Source of the DNA: Mortierella sp. BCC40632
Lineage: Eukaryota > Mortierellomycota > Mortierellomycetes > Mortierellales > Mortierellaceae
Direction of reading: 5' to 3'
Length of the DNA: 64,000 nucleotides
Assembly: GCA_011634665.1 (NCBI GenBank)
Contig: WAEK01000011.1
Coordinates: forward strand, 1,420,501-1,484,500
The notes beneath the pieces are model-generated. The model was not told the origin of the DNA. It saw nothing but the letters and a program-made list of their open reading frames with translations, and searched no databases. The first letter of the stretch is position 1; every line of letters begins with the position of its first letter. The position numbers and the translations under genes are program-made. This document shows positions 1 through 10,756 of this stretch, one piece after another.

Positions 1-218
1 ATTATTATTATTTTTTTTTGCCGATTACCTGAACGAGCATTTTTGATCCCTCCCGTCCTGTTGCTGTTACTTTGTACATGTGCTTCAAATGTCCTTTGTT
101 GGTCGTCTTGATCAGTCCAAAGATGGGAGATTTTGTGTGTATGTGGATCTCTGTGTCCGAGTCTGTGTCTAATCTCTTTTTTTTTGTATGATTTTCTTTC
201 TCTCGCTCTTCCTTCCAG

Positions 219-1510
219 GCATCGGAGCTGCTGCTTCGCGGTTCTATCTTCTCTTCCAGCAGCATGCCAACGCTAATACGACGGACCAGGCCGGTATGAT
301 GACATCCAAGTCTGGCAAGGGTTGGAGTCAGATCACTCACTTTGGCAAGAACACTGTCCTTGTCTTGCCCGATACTCGTTCTGAACGTACCAAGCAAATG
401 ATTCTTTCCAATGACACATACGACATGCTGGAGAAGGAGATCAAGGAACGACTTTTGCCCACGACCAAGCATTTGGTTATTATCCTCGGTACACCTCTTG
501 TTTACCCTGCCTTGACACTCTTTGAGGATGCTCTCGAAAAGATGGGTGACAAGTTGTCGCGTGGAAGTGCTATTGGCAAGATTTTTGGAAAGTGCAAGGC
601 CTTTGAGAACGTGCTCGGTCAGTTTGGCCCCGAACTCTTGGATGACTTGGTAAGATTTTTTTTTTGTCTCTTTAGACCGTTGGCTAGGTTATGAAGTCTT
701 GATAGCCATTTGTGCAAAAACCACTCATCGATATTAACGCCTTTTTTTTTTTATTTTTCCTTTTGAACAGGTCGACTCATGGGCATGCACAGTCCACACC
801 GAGGAAAAGAGAAAATTGGTTGAGATGTTGCAGCAAATTGCCGTGCAGCGCACCGTTCGCGTTACTTTTGTTGGAGGAGATGTAAGGATTTTTTTTTTCT
901 CTTTCTTTTTCATTTGACTGTTCTCCTCTCGTTCAGTAACTCTAGATTTCTGATCGTGGCTATTCTCTCTCCTGTTTGAAAAATAGGTCCACGTTGGTGG
1001 TGCAGGCCGTCTCTTTGGAACCGAGAGCAAGGACCGTCTCACAGATCCCTACTACATGGTTCAGGTTGTCTCTTCGGCTATCGTGAAGTAAGTCCCTCAT
1101 ATCCACGTACACGTACTCTTTCCTCTCTCCCCTATCAATTCACACGTCATTTGTCTCCTCTCCATATTGGCCTAACCCTCTTTCCTCTTTTCCTATTTCT
1201 CCCCCCTATCAGCGCTCCTCCACCCAGCGCCGTCATCTCTGCTCTTCACAGCAGTTCCAAGACCTATGAATTGAACGAATACACTTCCGAAAAGATGACC
1301 AAGATTTTCCCAGAGGATGTGGATGGCAAGCCTCTTGAGAACCAGAAGTTGCTTAACCGTCGAAACTGGTGTTCCGTTCGTGAGAGTGAGGCCATGGAAC
1401 AACTCAAGTTTACGTTGCATGTCGAGAATGTGGATCATGTTGGTGCCAAGAAGTATTTGATTCTGGTCAACAAGTTGCATGCCGCTAGCCCAGAAGCCAA
1501 AGAGGTATAA
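219..1510 (+). CDS. PhoD-like phosphatase domain protein, 3' part (5' end outside window)
   Basis: This is the C-terminal portion of a PhoD-like metallophosphatase of the large fungal type (PhoD_2 family), probably a cytosolic or membrane-associated phosphodiesterase. Four exons can be joined in phase: 219-649, 771-881, 987-1087 and 1213-1510, with donors GTAAG, GTAAG and GTAAG and acceptors CAG, TAG and CAG. The protein reads GIGAAASRFYLLFQQH, then an ILGTPLVYPAL segment typical of the second half of this family, and later VTFVGGDVHVGGAGRLFG, where GDVHVGG resembles a metal-binding Asp-x-His motif. Bases 1-218 are best read as intron ending in a pyrimidine tract and CAG at 216-218, so the N-terminal exons lie upstream of the window. 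Family assignment is from remembered similarity; splice joins are supported by frame. Confidence 0.7.
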
Positions 1511-1997
1511 AGAAAGAAAGAAAAAAAGAAAAAAAAAAAAAGAAGAGAACACTTGGGAGGAAAGGGATACCTTTTTTTTTTTTTTTTTTTGGATCAGAGT
1601 TAGGAAAAGATATTTCATTTTTCCCCGAGTCTGGCACGATATACCACCACCACCACCACCACCACCCACCACACCCTGATGACTCGAAAGACCAACTTGC
1701 AGGGTGTCTTTTCTTTTCTTTTTTTTTTTTTTTTTTTTTTTTTTTTCTGTGTCTTGTTTGTGTTTTGGAATAGCTCGCTTTATCTTTGCAATTACGTTAC
1801 TTAAAAAGAAAAATATATAAATATATAAGAAAAAAAAAAGGTGTTTCATGCAAGGTGCTGGAAGCATCATTGTGGGAAGGAGAGACCCGTTCTCCACTTA
1901 TCTCGCAAGTGAAAAAAAAAAAAGTGGAAAGTAAGAAAAAAGAAAAAAAGAAAGTAAGATCTGGACATTTAATCCAGCTCAGTCAAATTCTCTTTCT
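1511..1997. other. Convergent intergenic stretch, homopolymer-rich
   Basis: The 3' ends of the PhoD-like gene (+) and the cupredoxin gene (-) face each other here. The stretch holds poly-A and poly-T runs (for example about 28 T around 1719-1746) and a short CCA repeat near 1645-1668. No coding signal is seen. Confidence 0.6.
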
Positions 1998-2486
1998 CTA
2001 AAGCATCAAAGCACCCAAGAATCCAACCGTGGCCATAAGGAATGACCCTTTGGTCGATGCAAGCGCGTTGGCCGCTCCTGGGCTATGAGTTGGCGAAGGT
2101 CCTCCAGTCGTCGAGGTCGTGTTGGGCGATCCACCTTGAACAACAATGATCGTACCGGTGGCACCGTTTTGACAGTTGGCGCCAACACCGTCCTTGTAGT
2201 TGACGGTGGTCGCATTGGGGAAAATTCTCTCGTAGGCTTGGCCACGGGTCTTGACGCCAGAGTTGAATCCGCCAGCAAGGTTGGTGCATGACTGGGCTCC
2301 GGCAACAGTCTGAACAATGGCATGGTCGGGTCCGTCATTGTTGGGCCAGCGGACAGTGTCACCGGGAGCGATGGTGATATTCTGAGGACTAGGGACGTTG
2401 TTCACCCAGGTGACATCCCAGGTTTTGGCAGCGAGCGTTGGGGCCACAAGGGCGGCAGCAACGATTGTGGCGGCGGAGAAACGCAT
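1998..2486 (-). CDS. Secreted, probably GPI-anchored cupredoxin-fold protein
   Basis: A single-exon gene of 162 residues. Residues 1-19 form a signal peptide ending in ALA-type small residues. Residues 20-118 resemble a plastocyanin-like cupredoxin: TWDVTWVNN start, an ITIAPGDTVRW strand, the first ligand-type His at 55 in PDHAIVQ, and a closing TGTIIVVQ strand. A Ser/Thr/Pro-rich linker follows and the chain ends in a hydrophobic tail after a small-residue site, as in GPI-anchored wall proteins. Such proteins in fungi are cell-surface proteins of mostly unknown role. Oddly, the usual Cys-x-x-x-x-His-x-x-x-x-Met copper loop is replaced by Cys105-Gln-Asn-Gly-Ala-Thr-Gly, so a complete type-1 copper site is not visible. 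Two Cys (67 and 105) could form the common disulfide. Confidence 0.8.
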   Translation of the reverse strand: MRFSAATIVAAALVAPTLAAKTWDVTWVNNVPSPQNITIAPGDTVRWPNNDGPDHAIVQTVAGAQSCTNLAGGFNSGVKTRGQAYERIFPNATTVNYKDGVGANCQNGATGTIIVVQGGSPNTTSTTGGPSPTHSPGAANALASTKGSFLMATVGFLGALML

Positions 2487-2652
2487 GACTGGTGGTGGTT
2501 GGAAGGAAGAGGAGAGAAGTGGTAAACGTAAGGTGAGTGAATTAAGGAAAGCGAGGGTTCAAAAGTTCAAGAGAAGAGAGAAGAGAGGCTGAGGAGAAAA
2601 GAGAAGAGCAGTGGATAGAGAAAAAAACCATAGTGGGAATTGGAAAAGAGTC

Positions 2653-2662
2653 CTTTTATATA
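2653..2662 (-). promoter_or_regulatory. TATA-like box of the cupredoxin gene
   Basis: TATATAAAAG on the minus strand, within a palindromic TTTTATATAAAA, lies about 170 bp before the cupredoxin start codon at 2486. Spacing fits a TATA promoter with a 5' leader of roughly 130 bases. Confidence 0.5.
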
Positions 2663-2929
2663 AAACTGCTCCCGCAGGAGCAACGCCAAGGCAGCCACAT
2701 CCAAGTCGGTCAGGCCAAAGGCAAGACATTGGTTTTGGGTTTATGTGCATAGTCGTTCCTACACACGGACCCTCGCTTAGCGGAGTGAGTGGGTGAGTAA
2801 GATCTAGACGATCTGCAGAGCCCTCCTCCCCCCACCATAAGGCAGGTGGATCATCTTCCTCCCTACCCTCAGTCAGTCCGAAGGGCACTCGAATGCTAAT
2901 CCACAACCCGAGACAAAGCAACACCTCTG

Positions 2930-3673
2930 TGTGTCGCGCCTTCGCGAGCTGTTGCGTGCACGTGCTGAAACGACTGAGATTCTATTCTTGGCTGTAGAAC
3001 AAAAAAGAGTGAAAGAAAAAAAAAGCCGAGGATCAAGTCAACTCCCCATCATCCCCGGAAGCACCTGGTGCGTACGTGTCGTGTCATGTCTGAGATAAAC
3101 CCCCCATCTCCAGCCTAACCCACCTTCGTACTGTATCACTCTACGCTGTTGCGATGCTGATCCGATGGCACCCTGCGAATCGGCCATCGACGGAAGGACG
3201 AAGGAGAAAGAGAAAAGTGAGAAAAGAGAGAACGGCGAGAAAGGATCGGATCAGTATCACAAAGAAGGTTTCCTCGACGGCGCTGTTACACAAAAAATCA
3301 TGGGCGAAGCAGCAATGAGACACTCGACACCACAGCGCGTGAGCATGTCTGCCAAGCTGTTTGTTATTTACCCGCGTCATCATTGCCTAAATGCACGCCT
3401 GCATCCGTCCATTGCGTGCTAACGTTACTTGTCTGTCTAGCAGACTCGATGCTATCGTGCTTGCTCCCGGTCCCTCCTCCTCTGAGCCGAGTCGGGATTT
3501 TATGGAGTATTGGACCAAAAAAAAAAAAAAAAAAAAAAAAAATCCTTGTCAAGATGACTGGTGTGGTCTTGCGTGTCTGTTACGACACAGGTTATGGATT
3601 TATTTTATTAGAGAAATATAAATAAGTACAAACATCCATCTTGACTCTCGTCTCTTCATCTCCTAGCAGGCAT
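2930..3673. other. Intergenic region upstream of cupredoxin and downstream of SLM gene
   Basis: No supportable gene. Contains a 26-base poly-A run at 3517-3542. Short open frames here lack a start context, splice partners or any recognisable domain. Confidence 0.5.
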
Positions 3674-5863
3674 TTATGCCTTAGGGGTCTCGGCTGACAC
3701 GGCCACGGGTTCTCCAGCCTGGATAGGCGCCTTTTCTTGAACAGGCGCCTCAACCGCCACAGGAACAGCAGCAGCAACAGGAATAGGACTGGCTGCAGCG
3801 GGGACAGGGCTTGCAGCAGCAGAAGCAGCAGCAGACTCGACCGCTGCCTTCTCGTTGGGATACTCCTGTGCAACATAGGGAGGGGAGGGAACCTGGGCAT
3901 GTGCAATCTCAGGAGACTTTGCCTGTACACCCGACGACGATCGCACAACAGATCCAACACGCGAAAGGGCCTCAATGCTACCATCGCCGGGTTGCGTGAA
4001 GGTCGAAGACTGGGCGCGCTTCGAGATCTCGCTCCACCACTCGAGCATCTCTTCTCTCGAATGTGCTCGAAGGCTATTCGGAGAAATAGAGTCATTCAGA
4101 AAAGAAGGAAAAGGCAGAGGGTTAGAAAGGAGTCAAGAGTAGGGGAGAGTAAAAAAGGAGATGTTAAAAAAAAAAAAAAAAAGGGCAGCATGAGCAACAT
4201 ACGTGAATGTCTGAGAGTCTCTATGGAGGAGACCACCCTTGCCCTTGCCCTCCAGCGAAAAGACGTGTTGCTTCTGACCAGACTCGGAGTGTGGACCAAG
4301 TGTGGCAGTGGGAATATAGATCGAGTGGTCTGGGACAGAGTCAGTCGAGATGTCGGCTGAGGAGAAGGCGTGCAACCAGCCGGCCTGGGTCAAGACAAAG
4401 TAACCCTCCTTCCAGTTCTTGAGGACAGAGGACTGACGCGAGAGATGGGCGGTCTTGACAGGGGTGACAAATGCGCTGTCCTTGCATGGGTAGTCAACCT
4501 CTTCAGGGTTGGCGTCGACCAAGTCGGATGGGAAGAGCTGGTGACCATGACGCTCGAGGAAGCTGGTCCACTCGCTTTCTTCCTGGAGAACATTCAAGGC
4601 CAGCTCCGTCTGAGCCCATGTCTGTGAGAACAAGTGTGAGGAGTTGTTGAGCTGGTATTCCGCAAACGAGCTCAGGATCTGCTTGAGCTCCTTGATGATG
4701 TGGGCCTCGAATGTCTGCATCTGGTCCTGGCACTGCTTCAACGCGTGTGCAAACAGGTTTTCCTCGTGCACCTGCTTCACCAACTGGCGCTTCAATGCTA
4801 AAGAGTGATTTTATATGGAGAAGACGCGCCGCATGAGTATTCCCGGTCTTTTTTTTTCCCCCTTCATTTCCTTTCCTTTCCTCTTTAGAGTGCACAGGGT
4901 GAAAGAGAGAGTGAAAAAAAAAAAAAAAAAAAACTTACCAAGGTTAATGACATAGGGATCGGACTGGACCTTTTCCATGTCAGGCTGGTGGTGGCCTCCC
5001 ATCTCAAAGAGACCAATGGCCTTGGCCAGACGAGCAATGTGCTCCTGTGTGAGCTCACGCTCCTTAAAGACTCTGCCAGAGTAGAGGTTGGTGTCAGCCT
5101 TGAGTGCCTTGGCCTTGGCCTTGATGTCCTGTTTGAGCCGGCGAAGGTTCTTGATGATGGTCTCCTCGAGAAACCGGGCCGTGCTGGCATGCTGTTCGCT
5201 CCTGGTCTTTGCGGAATCGCGGATGCCGATACACACGTCCTGGAGACCGCCCTTGCCCATAAACTGCTGGCCATCCTTAAAGGGCACGATGATCACACCC
5301 GAGGCTTTGTGGGTTGCCTTGCTGACGGTGGTCTCGACCTGGGCCAGCTCCGTGTAGTACTGCTGCAGGTTCTTGATGACTGCCCTAAACGCCTCCAGAC
5401 GGTTGAGGAGGATGTCCGTTGGGTTAAGGCCCTCAGAGTCCTCGGCACCGAGACCGCCCTGGCGGCTGGCCGTGCTCGAGTTCGACATGATGGTCGAGTC
5501 CCGGAGGTGAGTCGAGTGTGAGAGCGGCGACTTTGGTGAACTGTCATCCTGCAAAGGCGAACCGACGTGCGAGACGGGGGTCGAGTCGGGTGGGGAGATG
5601 CTGGCCATGTTTGGGGTTGGGATCGAGATGGGCGACACTGGATTCGCCGACCCATTCGTCGCACCATTCACAGGAGCAGCCGCCGCAACCGCGACAGGGG
5701 CTGGAGCTGGGGCTGGAGCAGGTGTAGACACTGGGGCAGGGGCCGCGACGGTTTCAACGGGCTTGACGGGAGCAGGAGCGGGAACAGGAGCAGGAGGCGT
5801 GGACTTGCGGCTAAAGGTGCGCGAGAATGCCTTGCCGAAAGATGACTTTTTCTTTTCTTCCAT
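3674..5863 (-). CDS. SLM1/SLM2-like protein: BAR-like coiled-coil plus PH domain
   Basis: Three exons (5863-4939, 4797-4203, 4073-3674) join in phase to a 639-residue protein. Residues 1-140 are a Pro/Ala-rich, probably disordered region beginning MEEKKKSSFGKAFSRTFSRK. From about 145 (NPTDILLNRLEAFRAVIKNL) to about 365 lies the helical BAR/F-BAR-like region, and about 420-525 is the PH domain (VLKNWKEGYFVLTQAGWLHAF; ending REEMLEWWSEI). In yeast, Slm1/Slm2 bind PI(4,5)P2 at the plasma membrane next to eisosomes and are substrates of TORC2 and calcineurin, controlling actin and sphingolipid signalling. A low-complexity Ala/Pro/Val tail follows. The start was chosen because upstream codons encode only a pyrimidine-tract product. 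Introns are 141 and 129 bp with poly-T tracts. Confidence 0.85.
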
Positions 5864-7172
5864 GATGAATTCTTGGGATCCGGTTTTGAGGATGGGGGTG
5901 AGATGAGATGGGAATGGAGTGGAAGGGAAGTAAAAAAAAAAAAAAAAAAAAAAAAAGAAAAAAGAAAAAGAAAGCAGCGGAGACAAGAAAAGAGTGAAGA
6001 AGAAGAAGAAAGAGAAGAAAGAGAAGAAGGAGAAGAAGAAGAAAAAATAGGAAGAGAAAGAGAGTGATGAGCTGGCGCAATGGAGTCGGACAGTCGGGCT
6101 AATGAGCAAGAGAGTGAGTGAGTGAGTGAGAGAGAGTGAAAAAAAAAAAACGCGCCGGGAAAAAAAAAATGGACCAAGTGAGCACCTGGCGGTGTATTGG
6201 TGCCAGAACTGGAGGCCTGCTTACGGCATCTCGCCTTGCTCTCTCCTCCACCTTGCTCCTCTACTTCGCGCCTTTCCTGCACGCCCTGCAGACGCCATGT
6301 TTGGCTGTGGTGGGGTTAGGGTGACCGACTGGCCTTGGTTGCAGGACTCTACCAGGCACCAGGCACCGTATCTCTGCCCTTGTCCTGGTTTCCCAAGACT
6401 GCCCAACAACTCTCTCGGGAATCCTGCAACTCTTTTCTCTCCTCCCTCTGGGGTCGCAGACAAACCTGTCTGTGTGTTGTCCAGCCAGTCAATCCCCACC
6501 GGTTGTCTCTTTCTCTCTCTCGTCCCACTTCTCAGGCCAATAGGAAGTCTCTCTCTCTCTCTCCCTTGTCGCTTTGAGCCATAATTATAAAATATGCACA
6601 GACACAACAGCGCCGAGTGGTGAGTCCACTCAACCGTCATTCCTCTCTCATGCTCCTCGTTACTGTCCAGTCCACCTGTATCTGCTGGGCCGGGGAAATA
6701 TGTGCGTTTGCCAGAGCAATTCGTCATGGACCCTCTCTCTCTCCCTCTTTTTCTCTTTCTCTCTCTCTCTCTCTCTTTCTCTCTTGGCCCTGTCAGCAGC
6801 CATCTACCTTGGCTCTTTCTCTCTTTCTCTCCCTACAAAGCAATGAGAGACAGACCACACTCCGCCTTCAGAGACTGCAAACCAAAAGAGCAAAGGCCAA
6901 TATGGGGATCTGTTGTAGATCATGCAACCTTGTGTTCTCTACACACCGCAGCCCCACTTTTATGGACCATTCCTTGGACTGCTCGACAAACATGTTGTAG
7001 ATAGTGGAAGAATACACCGAATATGTATTACAAGCTCTATAAAAGTGTACGCTCTTGCTTTTGTTTGTTGTGCCTTTTTTTTTTCTTTCTTTCTTTTTTT
7101 CTAGTCATGAAGGACATCTTTTTTTTTTTTTTCTCCCCCATCTAACTAACCCTTGCGACGATCAACGTCCAT
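5864..7172. other. SLM promoter and intergenic region, low complexity
   Basis: The SLM 5' leader lies in a strongly purine-rich plus strand (pyrimidine-rich on the transcribed sense), including a 25-base poly-A run at 5932-5956 and GAA repeats to about 6060. CT repeats occupy 6733-6790. A TATAAAAG on the plus strand at 7038 has no gene after it on that strand. No coding region is supportable. Confidence 0.55.
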
Positions 7173-9231
7173 TTATGCCTCAAGAAGGACATGCTTGCGA
7201 ATGAGGTTCGAGACAGTGTCGAACACGACGAGCAAAATACCTAAAAGGGAAACATCCAACGTCAGCATCACCTCAACGGGCAGTAATCAACTGTGCTCAT
7301 GCGAGCAACTCTCACACACAGTGAGATTAAAAGCTAGGGAGAGAGAGAAAAAAATAGGTCCTTACCTCCACCAGGTCCCAATCTTAAGCACTTTGGCACG
7401 AATCTAAAAAAACGCGAAAGAAACATAGCTACGTTGAGTACTTGCATAATCTCTGTACCCAACTTTGTACCCAAAAAAAAAAAAAAAGTCCATTTGGCAT
7501 TACCCCTTGTAGAGCGCACGGAATCTAATCAAGACAGACAAACGGACAGATATAAGGATTAGTCTCAAGCAGTGCCTCCAGATGCCCTTTTGCGCATTGA
7601 CAGATCGTCTATGACACTTTGATGAGCTAACGGAGCCAACGGACAGGTTCACATCCAATCCCACTTACCCTTCCTCGCGGTACACAATTCCAATGCCTGG
7701 CAAAGTCCAGTTGTACTTCTTGACGGATCCCTTGGCCTGGTTCTGGATACGGGTCTTGACCACATCAAAAGGAGTGTTCAACATGGTAGCAATGGTACCT
7801 CCGATAGCTCCTGCCACAAAGTTGCGAGCAATGTTTCCGTTGTGAGTCTAGAGTGGGAAGAATGAAGGATGAGTATTTCATAGTCACTGAAAAAAAAAAA
7901 AAAATCTGTTCATTCCTACAAAATCCAAGAACGCCTTTGTTACCTCAGCCTCGGGAATGGCGTTCTTGACTCCCTGGATGCATCCAAAGTAGCCACCGTT
8001 CCACATGGCATGACGCCAGAGAGTAGCCTCCAAGCCGTTGAAGAGAGCAAGAGGTCCCTCGGATCTAACAATCTTGGACAAGGCATCGGCCGTGCCGGTG
8101 TACTTGCCAGCCTATACAAACAACGTGGAGAGAGGAACAAAAAGGAGCGAGTTAGTCACTCTCCTCGACTATAAAACACATTCCCTAGCACCAGATTGAT
8201 AGCCCAGAAGGGGTGCTAGGCCTTACATTGCCCTTGTCCTGGAGACGGATCTTGACCAACTCGAATGGAACGACCAAGAATGCCTATCAAACCAATTCAT
8301 GAAACCCGACAAGTCAGTTCACAGCCTCGTTTTGCCTTATCAAAACGCAATCGTCATCGGGCTTAGATTCTTCTAATCGTAGGAAGGCCATGGGGATAGC
8401 CCATACCTCTGTGATACCAGCGCTGACACCGGTCATGACGGAGAGCAACTGCTTGTTAAAGTCATCACCAAGCACATTCCTGTAGAGGATGGTGTACTGC
8501 TCGTTGGCCGCAAACTTGGTTGCACGCTTGGGAGCCTCGACCATGATTGGGGGGATGATACCGCGATAGAGGGTACCGAACCTAAGGAGTAAAGTAAAGG
8601 AAGAGGAAGAGGGTGAGTGAGTGTTGGTGGCTCCATCCAACATCATGGGTAAGCTGAGCACTTGGTCTTTGTGTTGTTTATCCAGGCCTGAGGCTCGTGC
8701 ATTGATGCATCCTGTGCACTATAGCAGGGCGAATGCATACACATATCTCCCTCCTCTTGTCCTTAAGGTGCTTTGTTCACTTTGTCTGACTGCTGTCATC
8801 GGGTTTCCTCTTTTCATAATCCTCGCCTGGCGACGTTGCACATTACACATGGTTATACAAAGAGGCAACAAGGCGCAATAATGATAATAATCGAGAGCTG
8901 CTGCGTCTACTTGTCGGACTCCAAGTGTGTAATGCGTCGTGTCTCTCTTATTCTTTCTCTCTCTCTTAGTCTCTCTCTTTTGGCACAAAAACCCCCAACC
9001 CGATAGTGAGCCAAGATCGATGCTCTGTTAGTGTGTCGATCATATCTCTCATACCCTTCATTCTTGATAATCTTCTTGAAGCAGTCGCCGATAGAGCTGT
9101 ATCCATCTGCTCCTCCCGTGCCGACCTGAAGCTGGAAGCGAGTCTTGACCACTTGAGATCGGATAAAGGAAGAAACAAACAAACAAAGAAAAAGGGTATT
9201 AGGAGGATGAACCACCATTTATATTTATATC

Positions 9232-9262
<31 letters not shown>

Positions 9263-9907
9263 CTTTATGGAGACATTAAAAAAAAAGATAGAGAAACTCA
9301 CCATCCAGAGGATACATGGTCACAATCTCGGACACTCCTGCGACGGCTCCAGCAAGGAACTGCCACTGGAAGGGCAGAGCTGAGAGAAAAAATGAGAAAG
9401 AGAGAAAAAGAGAATTCAGGAATCGCGGGTTAATTTCTCAGTTCATTCGATCGATTGTGATTGTGCTCTTCCAAGAATTTAGATCAACGGATCCGATCGA
9501 TCCCCATGATCCCGCTTTCTTTTGTTCTGATCTGTCGAATGAGATTTAGATTCTGGCAGCTCTCTCTTTCTCACTTTCCCTCTTTCTCACTTTCTCACTT
9601 TCTCCATTCCCAGCACCTTATTAGTTTCTGACAAGAAAAAGAAGCTTTTTCACTCTTTTTTTCTTTCATTCTTTCTCGGATACACCCTTCCAAGGTCTCG
9701 TCCTGTTTCTTTGTCCTTCTACAGGTTGATCCCCTGTCCCATTGCCATGGTCCGGGCGTATATTGTTCCTGCTTTGCTTTTGCATTTTAAAAAAAAAAAA
9801 AAAGGGTTGGAACTTGGTTCGAGACAAGGGTGTTGATGATGAATGGGGAGAAGAGAGGGATCCTTACGCTTGAGAGGTGCAGACTGTTCCTTGACGGCTG
9901 TTGACAT
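7173..9907 (-). CDS. ODC1: Mitochondrial 2-oxodicarboxylate carrier (ODC1/2-like)
   Basis: Ten exons join in phase: 9907-9868, 9379-9302, 9151-9055, 8581-8407, 8283-8227, 8111-7944, 7847-7669, 7524-7504, 7403-7366 and 7240-7173, giving 306 residues, the usual carrier length. Three carrier repeats are visible, with signatures MYPLDVVKTRFQ, VPFELVKIRLQD and NTPFDVVKTRIQ. Family-specific stretches such as MVEAPKRATKFA, TLWRHAMWNGGYFG and FRALYKGFVPK match yeast Odc1/Odc2 closely. These inner-membrane antiporters exchange 2-oxoadipate and 2-oxoglutarate, linking lysine metabolism to the matrix. The eighth exon is only 21 bases. Introns are short and many contain T-tracts. Paralogue (1 or 2) cannot be told apart. 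Confidence 0.92.
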
Positions 9908-10299
9908 GATGTGGTATCGGAGAGAGTGGGGTAGGGGGTAGGGTAGGAAGGAGCAGGAGAGTGGAGCGGTGAGGAGAGAGAGAGAGAGAGAGAAAGAGAG
10001 AAAGAGAAAGAGAGAGAGAAAGAAAGAGAAAAAGAAAAAGAAGAAGAGATAGAGAAGGAATAAAGATGTCGGAAGATAAAAAAACGAATTCGACTCACTT
10101 CATCGTCCCTTTGACACGAGACTCGGGAAGGAGAGTAAGAGAAGGTAGTCTAAGAGAGAGAGAGAGGCAGAGAAAGACTCTTTTCGTATCGCTCGACCCC
10201 ATCTTTCTCTCACCATTCTTTCTCTCTCTTTCTCTCTCTCTCTCTGACAATCCATCTCTCTCACTCTCTCTCACTCTCTCGTAACAATCTATCAACCTT

Positions 10300-10333
<34 letters not shown>

Positions 10334-10723
10334 CTTATTAGCCCGCTGACCAATTTTTGTCCGTTGACCAGCTCCTTGACCTCGACCTCGAGGGCTGTCC
10401 AGTCTCTCTCCCTTCCAGCTATTCGCTCTCTTTGATTCCATGAATCCCAGCCCTGTCCCGTACCCCGTACCCCGCAACCTTGCCATTAGTCAAAAATATG
10501 AATCGGACTGCGTTTCCCCACATTTCCTCCTGCTGTTGATACTCTTTTTTGGAATGCACAGGTGCCTGAGAGAAAAGAGAGTTGCTCGGGTGCCTCGTGA
10601 AGAAAAGGCCCAATGGGCCCAGGTCTATCTCTCTCTCTCTCTCTCTCGCTCACTGGCTTGCTCACTTACTCACTCCTTTTGTTCGGATCTCAATTTTCTA
10701 CCTCTTGAACAATCCCCCCTTTT

Positions 10724-10756
<33 letters not shown>

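Noticed and set aside
1193..1897. Minus-strand frame of 234 codons over the PhoD-like 3' exon
   Set aside because: Made up of antisense coding sequence plus homopolymer translation (runs of Lys, Phe, Gly).
7038..7045. TATAAAAG on the plus strand
   Set aside because: No plus-strand gene follows; it lies in the 3' flank of the carrier gene.
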